Below are positions 1 through 7,589 of a DNA stretch of 43,797 nt, piece by piece. Position 1 is the first letter of the stretch. Every line of letters begins with the position of its first letter. The stretch lies in NCBI GenBank assembly GCA_035063765.1, contig JAPSFT010000029.1, positions 1 to 43,797 on the forward strand, in the 5' to 3' direction. A program made the translations under genes and the position numbers. The notes beneath the pieces were generated by a model. That model was not told the DNA's origin, did not search any database, and saw only the letters and a list, made by a program, of their open reading frames with translations. Source of the DNA: Deltaproteobacteria bacterium (GTDB lineage: Bacteria > Myxococcota_A > UBA9160 > PR03).

Positions 1-117
1 CTGGCCCACAACATCAGCCGCCTGCTGGCCGCAAAGCGGCTTTCGCGCGTCTACTGGCTGGTCGCCCCCGAAGGCGTCTTTGCAGCCCCGGGAAATCAAT
101 TCCCGGCAACCCTCTGA
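1..117 (+). CDS. 3' end of an unidentified protein (partial)
   Basis: The window opens inside a reading frame whose last 38 codons end at TGA 115-117. The visible residues include SRLLAAKRLSRVYWLVAPEG, a basic then hydrophobic stretch that I cannot assign to a family. A strong hairpin overlaps the stop, which supports this being a true gene end. The start and most of the protein lie to the left of the window, so no function is proposed. Confidence 0.4.
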   Translation: MAHNISRLLAAKRLSRVYWLVAPEGVFAAPGNQFPATL

Positions 118-132
118 GAGCGTTGCCGGGAA
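100..132 (+). terminator. Strong hairpin at the end of the first gene
   Basis: The arms at 100-110 and 122-132 (TTCCCGGCAAC / GTTGCCGGGAA) form an 11-bp perfect stem. The 11-nt interval contains CTCT-G-AGAG, which can extend the stem after one C-C mismatch. The stop codon at 115-117 lies at the tip. No T tract follows, so termination or 3'-end protection are both possible. Confidence 0.5.
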
Positions 133-165
133 GCGTCGTCCGCGGGGCGCGCGCAATGCTCGCGC

Positions 166-171
166 TAGCCT
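166..171 (+). promoter_or_regulatory. Candidate -10 element TAGCCT of a leaderless transcript
   Basis: TAGCCT lies 6 nt before ATG 178. It matches the TAN(C/G)CT hexamer found at the same distance from several other starts in the window. A TSS 6-8 nt after the hexamer would fall on or next to the ATG. No convincing -35 is visible. Confidence 0.4.
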
Positions 172-177
172 GCCGCC

Positions 178-240
178 ATGGCGCATCCCCGCGTCGTCTC
201 CCACGGCGCCGCCGTGCGGCGCCCCCGCCACGGCGCGTGA
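178..240 (+). CDS. Short leader ORF (20 aa) coupled to the sulfotransferase
   Basis: ATG 178 to TGA 238-240 encodes a 20-residue basic peptide (begins MAHPRVVSHG). Two features argue for translation. The ATG sits 6 nt after a TAGCCT hexamer, the arrangement of the apparent leaderless genes elsewhere in the window. Its stop overlaps the GTG start of the sulfotransferase as GTGA (237-240), the classic arrangement for translational coupling. The peptide resembles nothing I recognise and is probably regulatory or a coupling device. An alternative is that it marks a frameshifted N-terminus of the downstream gene, which is less likely because that family normally starts just before its P-loop strand. 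Confidence 0.4.
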   Translation: MAHPRVVSHGAAVRRPRHGA

Positions 241-875
241 GCGCCCCGCCGCCGATCGTCGTCGTCTCGGGCCTGCCGCGTGCGGGCACCTCGCTGCTCA
301 TGCAGATGCTCGCGGCCGGCGGCCTCCCGCTGCTCGCCGACGACGGACGCGCCCCCGACGAGTCCAATCCGAAGGGGTACCTCGAGTGGCAGGGCGCGAA
401 GCACCTGCCGCAGGATCCCGGCGCGATCCGCGCCGCGCGCGGGCGCGCGGTCAAGGTGATCGCGGCGCTCTTGCCCTCGCTGCCGGAGAGCGAGCGCTAC
501 CGCGTGCTCTTCGCCGAGCGCGATGCGCGCGAGATCGACGCCTCGCAGCGCGCGATGCTCGCGCGGCAAGCGGCGGCGCGCGGCACGCCGCCGCTTGCCG
601 GAGACGAGCTCGATCCCGCCGCCCTCGAGGCCCACGTCGAGCGGATCCGCGCCTGGCTCGCCGAGCCCGCCCGGCGCGATCGCTTCCCCGTGCTCCGCGT
701 CCGGCACGGCGACGTCCTCCGAAGCCCGCGCGAGGCCGCGGCCCGCATCGCCGAATTCCTGGCACCGACGGGCGTCCGCCTCGATCCGGCGTCGATGGCG
801 GCAGCCGTGGATCCGGTCCTGTACCGAGCTCGTGTCACGACCCGCGGGATGCCCAGCGGTGCCGGGGTCCGATGA
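237..875 (+). CDS. Small sulfotransferase-family protein
   Basis: A 212-residue cytosolic protein. The N-terminal strand IVVVSGLPRAGTSLLMQML is the 5'-phosphosulfate-binding P-loop of PAPS-dependent sulfotransferases. The following segments (GGLPLLADDGRAPDESNPKG, then AVKVIAALLPSLP and a C-terminal AAAVDPVLYR) match a compact bacterial sulfotransferase family. Expected chemistry is transfer of sulfate from PAPS to a hydroxyl or amine acceptor; the acceptor is unknown. GTG 237 was chosen because it places the P-loop near the N-terminus and overlaps the leader ORF stop (GTGA); in-frame ATGs at 123 and 156 would add an Arg-rich low-complexity extension. It converges on the PIG-L and glycosyltransferase genes, so sulfation of a surface glycan or lipid is a reasonable but unproven idea. 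Confidence 0.75.
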   Translation: MSAPPPIVVVSGLPRAGTSLLMQMLAAGGLPLLADDGRAPDESNPKGYLEWQGAKHLPQDPGAIRAARGRAVKVIAALLPSLPESERYRVLFAERDAREIDASQRAMLARQAAARGTPPLAGDELDPAALEAHVERIRAWLAEPARRDRFPVLRVRHGDVLRSPREAAARIAEFLAPTGVRLDPASMAAAVDPVLYRARVTTRGMPSGAGVR

Positions 876-983
876 GCCCGAGCGCAGCGGATCCCCTGGT
901 CGTACCTCCCGCCAGCGGGCCGCGACGACCCGGCAACCCGCGGCGCCACCCCTCCGCCGGCGAGCGACCGCGTCCCCGTGGTG

Positions 984-1886
984 TCAGGCGCGCGCGAAGT
1001 ACTCGGCCGGACCGAGGCAGCGCTCGAGCCACGCGCCGCCGGCGACGTCGGCCAGCGTCATCCAGCGGGGATCGTCGACCAGGCGCGTGACCTGGCTCCG
1101 GTGGCAGACGAGGGCGTCGCGTTTCGACTGCAGATGCCGGCCGAGCTCGACGGCAATGTCCAGGTCACGCGCGAGCCGCCGCGCGCGCCGTGCTCGCACC
1201 ATCGCCCGCCAGCGCGAGCGGACGCCGTGGACCTCGGGCTGCACGAAGGGCCAGACGTTCCAGAACCAGATCGGGTACTCGAGCACCTCCGTGCGCTGGG
1301 CTCCGATCTCGCGAGCGCGCAGGCCGGCCTCCCGGGCGGCGAGGTGATCGGCGACGCTCTCGCCGCGGAACGGCACCAGGATCCTCTCGATGCGGTGCTC
1401 GGCGATCAGGCTGGCGAGCGTGCGCGCGGCCTCGTCGACGTGCGCCGCGAGGGAGCCGTCTGCGTGGCCGAGCAGGTGGACGCAGGGAGGCTCCACGCCC
1501 AGACGCTGGCAGGCGGCGAGGAACTCGGCAGCGCGGCGCTCGCGCAGCTCCGCGGGCGGCATCAGGCGTGGATGCGAGCGGCTACCGTCCGTACACGCGA
1601 CGGCGATGACCGGCGCGCCTGCGGCACGAATGCGTGCGATGGTTCCGCCGCAACCGAGCGTTTCGTCATCTGGATGCGGGGCAACCACCAGCGTCGGCCG
1701 CGCCAGGGCAGCGTCCTCCAGCTTTCGGCACTGTCGCGCGAGCATCCGGTCGAAGCGCGCGATCGCACGACGCTGTCGCGCAACGCAGGCCGGCGCTCCG
1801 CGTCCGCGGCCGTCGCGGAGGTCGGCGTCGTGATCCGCGAGGGGGCGGTCGGCGGAGGGGTCCGGTCGCCGGGGAGACAAGGGCAT
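984..1886 (-). CDS. PIG-L/LmbE-family deacetylase
   Basis: A 300-residue zinc-dependent N-deacetylase-like protein. The central motif APHPDDETLGCGG carries the His-Pro-Asp-Asp signature that binds zinc and supplies the catalytic base in the PIG-L/MshB/LmbE family, followed by a Rossmann-like VIAVACTDGSRSH. Family members remove acetyl groups from GlcNAc-containing glycolipids or glycosides. The start at 1886 is supported by an AGAAGG ribosome-binding site 6 nt upstream; longer readings would overlap the upstream gene. The first ~40 residues are polar and Arg/Asp-rich without a signal peptide. It lies 65 nt downstream of a GT4 glycosyltransferase on the same strand, so the pair may make a deacetylated glycoconjugate. 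Confidence 0.85.
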   Translation of the reverse strand: MPLSPRRPDPSADRPLADHDADLRDGRGRGAPACVARQRRAIARFDRMLARQCRKLEDAALARPTLVVAPHPDDETLGCGGTIARIRAAGAPVIAVACTDGSRSHPRLMPPAELRERRAAEFLAACQRLGVEPPCVHLLGHADGSLAAHVDEAARTLASLIAEHRIERILVPFRGESVADHLAAREAGLRAREIGAQRTEVLEYPIWFWNVWPFVQPEVHGVRSRWRAMVRARRARRLARDLDIAVELGRHLQSKRDALVCHRSQVTRLVDDPRWMTLADVAGGAWLERCLGPAEYFARA

Positions 1887-1951
1887 GATGGGCCTTCTGC
1901 GGGTTCGATGGGACGAGGCCGGGGCTCTGCGCATCGGTATCGGCTGCGGGC

Positions 1952-3067
1952 TCAACGCGAGGAGCAGGTCCCCTCCGGCTCCATGACCCCATCGGAGCCC
2001 GGCTCGCGGCGGGAGAGGATCGCGAGCAAACGCTCGGTCGAGGCCTCCCAGGAATGGGCCGTCGCCGTGCGCCTGGCTCCCTCCGAGAGCTCCTGCCAGG
2101 TTTCGGCCGGCATACCGGCGAAGCGAAGGATCTCGTCTGCAAAGGCCGGGGCCGAAGCGGGCAGGAGAGCCCCGTTGCTGCCGTCGATCAGGTCCGGCGC
2201 GGCCCCGGCGCGGGTGGCGAGGACGGGCGTCCGGCACGCCATCGCTTCGAGGATGGGTAGCCCGAACCCCTCCTTCTCGGAGGTGAAGAGCCAGGCATCA
2301 CAGGAGGCGTAGATCCTCGGAATCTCCTCTTGTGGCGGGGCCTGGCGATACCCGACCCAGGCGGGCAGGGGCAATTCCGCTGCCGGCGGGATGGCGCCGA
2401 AGGCCAGCGCCCGCAGACCGGGAAGCCGTTCGCGGGCCAGGCGGATCGCCTCGATGGCCAGCACGATGTTCTTGACCTTCTTGGTGGTGTAGAGGAAGCC
2501 GACCGTGAAGTCCGCGTTGCGTCTTCGCTGCGGGGCATCGAACTGCTCGAGATCGACGGCATTCGACACCACCTCGATGTCCGTTGCTCCGTGATGGGTC
2601 GCGATCGCATGGCGGATGTAGTTCGAAACGGCGATCTTTCGCAGGGGCAGCTGGTAGGTGGCAACGACCCGCTCGACGGGAAGATGCGGGAAGACCTCGT
2701 ATCCCTGCAAGAGATAGAACTTCCGTCCCTTGACGGCGGGAAGTTCCGCCACCCATTCCGCGGTCTGCCACCAGGTGGCCACGACGACATCGGCATCGGG
2801 CACGTCCCCGGCGGTCACCGGGCGGCGGCGCTCCAGGATGCGGTGGCGAGGCCCGAGGAAATCGAGCAGGGGCGTGGCTCTCACTTCTGGCTTCCGCGGC
2901 CGCCCGAGGATCGCCTTGATCGTGGACTTCCAGCCCGGTTCCGCCTTCACGGGCTGGGAGACGACGGTCAGCTCGTGGCCGCGCTCGTGCAGGACCCGGG
3001 CGTAGGTCGCGACCACCCGGATCCCGCCGTCCAGGGAAGCAATCGGAAGGACGAAGGTGATCCTCAT
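1952..3067 (-). CDS. GT4-family (group 1) glycosyltransferase
   Basis: A 371-residue GT-B fold glycosyltransferase. The N-terminal half begins MRITFVLPIASLDGGIRVV with the Gly-rich acceptor-domain loop. The C-terminal half carries FTSEKEGFGLPILEAMACRTPV, the E-x7-E nucleotide-sugar-binding motif of GT4 enzymes, and ATRAGAAPDLI after it. The donor sugar and acceptor cannot be read from sequence. It is transcribed together with the PIG-L deacetylase 65 nt downstream, a common pairing in cell-surface glycan synthesis. The gene is visibly less extreme in G+C and uses more A/T third positions than its neighbours, which may indicate more recent acquisition. No good ribosome-binding site precedes ATG 3067. 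Confidence 0.88.
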   Translation of the reverse strand: MRITFVLPIASLDGGIRVVATYARVLHERGHELTVVSQPVKAEPGWKSTIKAILGRPRKPEVRATPLLDFLGPRHRILERRRPVTAGDVPDADVVVATWWQTAEWVAELPAVKGRKFYLLQGYEVFPHLPVERVVATYQLPLRKIAVSNYIRHAIATHHGATDIEVVSNAVDLEQFDAPQRRRNADFTVGFLYTTKKVKNIVLAIEAIRLARERLPGLRALAFGAIPPAAELPLPAWVGYRQAPPQEEIPRIYASCDAWLFTSEKEGFGLPILEAMACRTPVLATRAGAAPDLIDGSNGALLPASAPAFADEILRFAGMPAETWQELSEGARRTATAHSWEASTERLLAILSRREPGSDGVMEPEGTCSSR

Positions 3068-3237
3068 TCTCGAGCAGCCTCGCCACGCAGTCCCGTAGCG
3101 GGCAGACGGCGCATCTCCCGCCCCTCGGCCGGCCGGGGGCTCGCGCCTCGCAAGGGTTGTCGCGGGGCATGGAGATCGGTCGCGGGGTGCCGGCCCGAGA
3201 TCGTTCCCGCACGATGTCGGCCCGTCGAATGCGTCAT

Positions 3238-4608
3238 CTACGTCCTGCTGGCGATGAACCGGTCGACACGCGCGCAGATGCGGTCGATGCGCTCGGCCAG
3301 GTCATCGAGCACGGCAGGGTCGGCGATCAGCGGCGGCGCGACGGCCATGAAGGTGGCGCCGCGGTCGTCGGGGCGGATCAGGATGCGTGCCTCGCGGATG
3401 TACTGGAGCAGCAGGCCCCCGCGCAGCGCGGCGGTCTGCGCCTCGTCGAGGTCGCGGCCGCTGTCGCGGTCGGCCATCAGCTCGACGGCGTAGAAGTAGC
3501 CCTGGCCGCGGATCTCACGCACGCAACGGTGGCGCGCCGCGACGTCCTCGAGTCGCGCACGCAGGGAGGCCTCGTTCGCGAGCACGTTCGCGAAGACCTT
3601 CTCCTCGTCGAGCGCGCGCAGATTCGCGACCGCGACCGCCGTCGCGACCGGATGCCCGCCGAAGGTCGAGCCGTGTACGAACGAGCCGCCCGGTGAGTCC
3701 CAGATCGTCTCGATCACGGGCCGGCGCGCCACCACGCCCGCGAGCGGCTGGTAGGCGGAGGTCACGCCCTTCGCGAAGGTGATCAGGTCGGGGACCACGC
3801 CCACGCGTTCGCTGCCGAACCAGTGCCCGAGGCGGCCGAAGGCGTTGATCACCTCGTCGGCGCAGAGCAGCACGCCGTAGGCGTCGCACAGGCGCCGCAG
3901 CTCCTGCCAGTAGCCGGGTGGCGCCACCAGCGCGCCGCGCCCGTTCTGCACCGGCTCCGCGATCAGCAGCGAGACCGTCTCCGGCCCCTCGCGCAGGATC
4001 GCCTCCTCGATCGCGCGCACGCAGGGCAGATCGCGGGCGGGCGCGCCGAGCGCGCCCGGCGGTGCGTCCAGCGTGTTGGGCACGTGCACGACACCGTTCC
4101 AGAGCATGGGCGCGAAGGGCTCGCGCATCGCCGGGATCCCGGTCACCGCGAGCGCACCCAGCGTGGTGCCGTGATACGACCAGGTGCGTGCGATCACCTT
4201 CGTGCGCGACGATTCGCCGCGCGCCAGGTGGTAGTTGCGCGCGAGCTTGAGCGCGGACTCGACGGCCTCCGAGCCGGAGTTCACGAAGAAGACGTGGTCG
4301 AGGTCGCCCGGCGCGACGGCGGCGATCCGGCGCGCGGCCTCGATCGCGGGCGGATGCGCGGAGCCCCAGTTCGTCGCGAACGCGAGCCGCCGCATCTGCT
4401 CGGCGGCAGCCTCTGCCAGGTCCGCGCGGCCGTGTCCGAGGTTCACGCAGAACAGCCCCGACAGGCCGTCGAGCCACCGCTCGCCATCGGAATCCCAGAC
4501 GTAGCAGCCGGCGCCGCGCTCCAGCACCGGCAGGTCGTCGGCGCGCCAGACGGCGCTGCGCGTGAAGTGCGGAACCAGGTGGCGGCGGGCCTCGTCTCGG
4601 ATCGGCAT
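3238..4608 (-). CDS. Class III (omega) PLP-dependent aminotransferase
   Basis: A 456-residue cytosolic aminotransferase. Visible family features are the N-terminal substrate-channel segment LDGLSGLFCVNLGHGR, the phosphate-binding VNSGSEAVESALKLAR, the SYHG motif, the cofactor aspartate in LLCADEVINAFGR (Asp251) and the Schiff-base lysine in TFAKGVTSAYQPLAG (Lys280). The layout matches beta-alanine:pyruvate, putrescine or other omega-amine transaminases; the exact amine donor is unresolved. The putrescine-forming aguA/aguB genes are 32 kb away and do not settle substrate. The start is supported by a TACCCT hexamer ending 8 nt upstream of the ATG, a leaderless arrangement. It is followed by a 170-nt gap before the glycosyltransferase. 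Confidence 0.9.
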   Translation of the reverse strand: MPIRDEARRHLVPHFTRSAVWRADDLPVLERGAGCYVWDSDGERWLDGLSGLFCVNLGHGRADLAEAAAEQMRRLAFATNWGSAHPPAIEAARRIAAVAPGDLDHVFFVNSGSEAVESALKLARNYHLARGESSRTKVIARTWSYHGTTLGALAVTGIPAMREPFAPMLWNGVVHVPNTLDAPPGALGAPARDLPCVRAIEEAILREGPETVSLLIAEPVQNGRGALVAPPGYWQELRRLCDAYGVLLCADEVINAFGRLGHWFGSERVGVVPDLITFAKGVTSAYQPLAGVVARRPVIETIWDSPGGSFVHGSTFGGHPVATAVAVANLRALDEEKVFANVLANEASLRARLEDVAARHRCVREIRGQGYFYAVELMADRDSGRDLDEAQTAALRGGLLLQYIREARILIRPDDRGATFMAVAPPLIADPAVLDDLAERIDRICARVDRFIASRT

Positions 4609-4941
4609 GGGGCGACAGGGTACGCGACCGGCGCCGGGGCCGGAACGTACCCCGGGCGCGTCGCGATCGGGCCCTCCGCGCCGGCGGCGGCCCGGGCGGG
4701 GCCCCGGGGACGGCGGTGATCCGGCGGCCCCCCCACGACCACGCCCTCAGCCTCCGCCTCGATCTTCCGATGAGGGACGCGGAGGGCCGGCGGAGGCGGA
4801 GATCCTGGGCCGGGTCGGGGTCGGCTCGCTGCTGGTGCTCGCGGCGGCGGCCTGCGAGTGGCTCGCCTTCTTCCCGCCGGGCGTCTGGCGGGCGCGCTTT
4901 GCATCACGAGCCGCTGGCTGAGCGACACGGAGGGACCCGGC
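4609..4941. other. Divergent intergenic region without a supported gene
   Basis: This 333-nt stretch separates the minus-strand aminotransferase from the plus-strand unknown protein. It is very G+C-rich and holds an 11-bp perfect inverted repeat (4670-4680 with 4778-4788) and a 9-bp one (4750-4758 with 4789-4797), which could structure a leader for the downstream gene. Pure G/C repeats of this length are expected by chance in such DNA. A hydrophobic frame near 4800-4920 lacks a usable start codon. Confidence 0.5.
4617..4622 (-). promoter_or_regulatory. Candidate -10 TACCCT of the aminotransferase
   Basis: On the minus strand TACCCT is followed by 8 nt and then ATG 4608. There is no Shine-Dalgarno sequence in the 8 nt, consistent with a leaderless mRNA. 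This is one of seven TAN(C/G)CT hexamers placed 6-9 nt before a start in this window. Confidence 0.45.
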
Positions 4942-5511
4942 GTGGATGGAGCCGTCAAGGGCAGCGCGATCTCGAGCGTCGTGGAGGACGTGCAGCGGCT
5001 GGTCGCGGAGGGGCGTCTGACCCCGGAGACCGTCGAGGCGGCGCTCGACAAGGAGGACCTCGCGCTCCTCGATCCCGCGACCAAGATCCTCCCCTCGCTG
5101 TGGTACCCGCTCGCGAGCTACGGCCGCCTCACGGAGCTGCTGCTCCGCCACGAGGGCAACGGCGAGCTCGAGTACCTCGTCGAGCGCGGCCGGCGCGCGG
5201 CCGAGCGGCTCCGGGCGGCGGGACTCTACGCGCAGCTCTCCGCCAACCGCGCGCGCTGGGGCGAGCGGGTCGGCGAGGTGATGATCCTGCTCGGGCCCCA
5301 GATCTACCGCGACACCGCCTGGCAGATCCGCTTCACCGACTTCCGCTTCGTGATCGAGGTCGACGTGCCGGCCTCGTTCCCCGACGTCTGCCGCTACCAG
5401 ACCCAGGGCTTCATCGAGCACGCCGCCTCGCACGCCCGCGGCGACGCCGTCCGCGTCGCCAGCGAGCGCGCGTTCCCGACCCGCGTCCTCTTCCGCGGCG
5501 AGCCTGGCTAG
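4942..5511 (+). CDS. Conserved-looking unknown protein, possibly DUF2378-like
   Basis: A 189-residue predicted cytosolic protein, alpha-helical at the N-terminus (VVEDVQRLVAEGRLTPETVE) with a central LPSLWYPLASYGRLTELLLR and a C-terminal alternation of strands ending in TRVLFRGEP. The central pattern Leu-Pro-x-x-Trp-Tyr-Pro followed by an aliphatic helix is reminiscent of the DUF2378/TIGR02265 family of myxobacterial proteins; this is recall of a pattern, not a search result. GTG 4942 was chosen because AGGGA precedes it by about 7 nt and because the residues upstream look like non-coding translation. No function is proposed. It is 66 nt upstream of argC on the same strand, but argC seems to have its own promoter. 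Confidence 0.65.
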   Translation: MDGAVKGSAISSVVEDVQRLVAEGRLTPETVEAALDKEDLALLDPATKILPSLWYPLASYGRLTELLLRHEGNGELEYLVERGRRAAERLRAAGLYAQLSANRARWGERVGEVMILLGPQIYRDTAWQIRFTDFRFVIEVDVPASFPDVCRYQTQGFIEHAASHARGDAVRVASERAFPTRVLFRGEPG

Positions 5512-5541
5512 GGTCCGGGGAGACCCGACGCCGCCCGCGTC

Positions 5542-5569
5542 CTGACCCCCTGTGATCGGGCGCTACCCT
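5542..5569 (+). promoter_or_regulatory. Candidate promoter of argC
   Basis: CTGACC (5542-5547), a 16-nt spacer and TACCCT (5564-5569) form a plausible sigma70-type promoter. The -10 ends 8 nt before ATG 5578 and no Shine-Dalgarno is present, so the transcript may be leaderless. Confidence 0.45.
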
Positions 5570-5577
5570 CGCAGCCG

Positions 5578-6513
5578 ATGGCGGCCCGGATCTTCATCGA
5601 CGGCTCGGTCGGCACCACCGGCCTGCGCATCCGCGAGCTCCTCGAGGCGCGCCCGGACCTCGCCGTGTCGGTGCTCTCCGAGGACGCGCGCAAGGATCCG
5701 ACCGCACGCCGCGCCGCGCTGCGCGCGGCCGACGTCGCGATCCTGTGCCTGCCCGACGATGCCGCCCGCGAGGCCGCCGCCTGGGCAGAGGACGTTCCGA
5801 CGCGCCTGATCGACGCGAGCACCGCCCACCGCGTGGCCGACGGCTGGGTCTACGGCCTGCCCGAGCTCGCGCCCGGCCAGCGCGAGGCGATCGCCGCTGC
5901 CAAGCGCGTGGCGAACCCGGGATGCTGGCCAACGGGCTTCCTGCTCCTGGTGCGCCCGCTGGTGGCCGCCGGCCTGATCGCACCCGACACGCCGCTCACC
6001 GTGCACGGCCTCTCCGGCTACAGCGGAGGCGGCCGTCCCTTGATCGAGAAGTGGGAGGATCCCGCGCGCGGCCTGCTCTCGCTGGTGTACGAGGCGCCCT
6101 ACTCGCTGGCCGCGCGCCACAAGCACGTCCCCGAGATGGTGCGCTGGAGCGGGCTCGCGACCGAGCCGCTCTTCGTGCCCGCGGTCGGCCCGTTCCGCTG
6201 CGGCATGCGCGTCGAGCTGCCGCTCCCCGCGCCGCTCCTGCGCCGCGGCGCCGACGGCAAGGCGGTCTGGGAGACCCTGCACGCGCGCTACGAAGGCGAA
6301 CCGCACGTCCGCGTGCTCCCGCTCGCCGACGCCGCGTCGCTCGACGAGCGCAGCTTCGACCCCCAGGCCTGCAACGGCAGCGACCGGGTGGACCTGCACG
6401 TGGTGCCGCACGCCTCGGGCCACGTCGTCGCGATCGCGATCCTCGACAACCTCGGCAAGGGCGCAGCGGGCGCGGCGGTGCAGAACCTCGACCTCCTGCT
6501 CGGCGCACGCTGA
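5578..6513 (+). CDS. argC: N-acetyl-gamma-glutamyl-phosphate reductase, short type
   Basis: A 311-residue enzyme catalysing NADPH-dependent reduction of N-acetylglutamyl-5-phosphate to the semialdehyde, the third step of arginine synthesis. The N-terminus MAARIFIDGSVGTTGLRI holds the NADP-binding loop; the catalytic cysteine is Cys116 in NPGCWPTGF; LSGYSGGGR and the distal HKHVPEM are typical substrate-binding segments. The length (about 310 rather than 345) and the IDGSVGTTG start identify the type 2 form found alongside or instead of the long ArgC in many proteobacteria. No other arg gene is adjacent. The start is fixed by the TACCCT element 8 nt upstream and by the immediate nucleotide-binding strand. 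Confidence 0.92.
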   Translation: MAARIFIDGSVGTTGLRIRELLEARPDLAVSVLSEDARKDPTARRAALRAADVAILCLPDDAAREAAAWAEDVPTRLIDASTAHRVADGWVYGLPELAPGQREAIAAAKRVANPGCWPTGFLLLVRPLVAAGLIAPDTPLTVHGLSGYSGGGRPLIEKWEDPARGLLSLVYEAPYSLAARHKHVPEMVRWSGLATEPLFVPAVGPFRCGMRVELPLPAPLLRRGADGKAVWETLHARYEGEPHVRVLPLADAASLDERSFDPQACNGSDRVDLHVVPHASGHVVAIAILDNLGKGAAGAAVQNLDLLLGAR

Positions 6514-6517
6514 CGGG

Positions 6518-6607
6518 CGGGGACAGTCCCGGCGATTCGGCGATTCTAACCCCCGATCCATGGAAGCCGGGATGACCAGAATCGCCGAATCGCCGGGACT
6601 GTCCCCG
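6518..6607. repeat. Perfect 30-bp inverted repeat, REP-like
   Basis: The arm at 6518-6547 (begins CGGGGACAGTCCCGGCGATT) is repeated exactly as its reverse complement at 6578-6607, with a 30-nt spacer. Each arm also contains the direct duplication GGCGATTC-GGCGATTC and the sub-palindrome GGGAC...GTCCC. The right arm overlaps the 5' end of the phosphatase reading frame. The length and perfection exclude chance. It looks like a REP/BIME-type or miniature mobile element. Confidence 0.85.
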
Positions 6608-7543
6608 GGCTTTCGCCGCGTGGGGGTTCTCGATCTCGGGAGCACGTCGTTCCACCTGCTGGTGGCCGATGCCGCGGCGGACGGCACGATCGAGCGCGTG
6701 TTGCGCGAGCGCGTGATGCTGCGGCTCGGCGCGCTGATCGGCGAGCGCGGCGGGCGCATCCCGGAGGAGGTGTGCGTCCGCGCGGTCGAGGCGGCACGAC
6801 GGCTCGCCGGGACGGCGCGCCGCGCAGGGGCGGATCTGCTGCTGCCGATCGCGACCGCCGCGATCCGCGAGGCGAAGAACGGCCCCGAGATCGCCGGGCG
6901 CATCGGCGCCGTGACCGGCGTTCCGGCGCGCGTCCTGAGCGGCATCGAGGAGGCGCGCCTCACCTTCGCGGCGTTCCGGCACCGGCTCGCGGTGGGCTCG
7001 CGGGTGGCGCTGGGCCTCGACCTCGGCGGCGGCAGCCTCCAGCTCATCACCGGGGACGACCGTACCCTGCGCTGGGAGACGAGCCTCCCGCTCGGCACCA
7101 CGCGCCTGCACGCCGAGCTGGTCCGGAGCGACCCGATGACCCGCGACGAGCGCCGCGCGATCCGCGCTCGCGTGCGCGAGCGCCTCGCCGACTACCGCGA
7201 GGCGATCGAGCGCTGGATGCCGCAGCCCGCAATCGCTGCCGGCGGCTCGCTGCGCGCGCTCGCGCGGATCGCGATCGCCGAGGACGGCCGCGATCCCGAG
7301 GCGGCGCTGCGCGGCTGCTTCCTCGACGCCGAGCGGATCACGGCGCTCACCCGCCGCCTCGCGCGCTCGAGCCAGGAGGAGCGCCTGCGCATGCCCGGCA
7401 TGGGTCGCCGGCGCGCCGATCTGGTCCCGACCGGCGCGCTGGTCCTCGACACCCTCGTCGCGTCCCTGCGCCTGCGCGGGCTCACCGTGTCGGACTGGGG
7501 CCTGCGCGAGGGCGTGATCCTCGAGACGCTCGAGGGGCGCTGA
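6560..7543 (+). CDS. Ppx/GppA-family phosphatase
   Basis: A 327-residue ASKHA-fold phosphatase of the exopolyphosphatase/guanosine-pentaphosphatase family. Motifs in order: VGVLDLGSTSFHLLVAD (phosphate-1 loop), TAAIREAKNGPEI, the Arg/Glu segment VLSGIEEARLTFAA, and LGLDLGGGSLQLITG (phosphate-2 loop). It lacks the C-terminal HD extension of the long Ppx enzymes, matching the ~300-residue forms that hydrolyse polyphosphate or (p)ppGpp-type substrates. Start choice is uncertain: ATG 6560 has a TAACCC hexamer 7 nt upstream, ATG 6572 has GGAAG 5 nt upstream, and GTG 6620 immediately precedes the first motif. The first ~16 residues are encoded inside the 30-bp inverted repeat, so the element may have supplied a new N-terminus. 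It converges on the PQQ dehydrogenase 46 nt away. Confidence 0.88.
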   Translation: MEAGMTRIAESPGLSPGFRRVGVLDLGSTSFHLLVADAAADGTIERVLRERVMLRLGALIGERGGRIPEEVCVRAVEAARRLAGTARRAGADLLLPIATAAIREAKNGPEIAGRIGAVTGVPARVLSGIEEARLTFAAFRHRLAVGSRVALGLDLGGGSLQLITGDDRTLRWETSLPLGTTRLHAELVRSDPMTRDERRAIRARVRERLADYREAIERWMPQPAIAAGGSLRALARIAIAEDGRDPEAALRGCFLDAERITALTRRLARSSQEERLRMPGMGRRRADLVPTGALVLDTLVASLRLRGLTVSDWGLREGVILETLEGR

Positions 7544-7589
7544 GCGCGCCCGGCGCCTGCCCCGCCGCGTCGAGCGGCGCCGATCGCGT

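Noticed and set aside
178-875. Sulfotransferase as a frameshifted pseudogene
   Set aside because: The GTG-initiated frame already contains the whole P-loop domain and the expected length; the upstream frame looks like a coupled leader.
4670-4788. 11-bp inverted repeat as a definite riboswitch
   Set aside because: It is all G/C; in this composition several such repeats are expected by chance within 100-nt windows, and no known riboswitch consensus is visible.
4800-4921. Hydrophobic frame resembling a membrane helix before the unknown gene
   Set aside because: No ATG, GTG or TTG with a ribosome-binding site lies near enough; the only in-frame start is far upstream inside the aminotransferase antisense.
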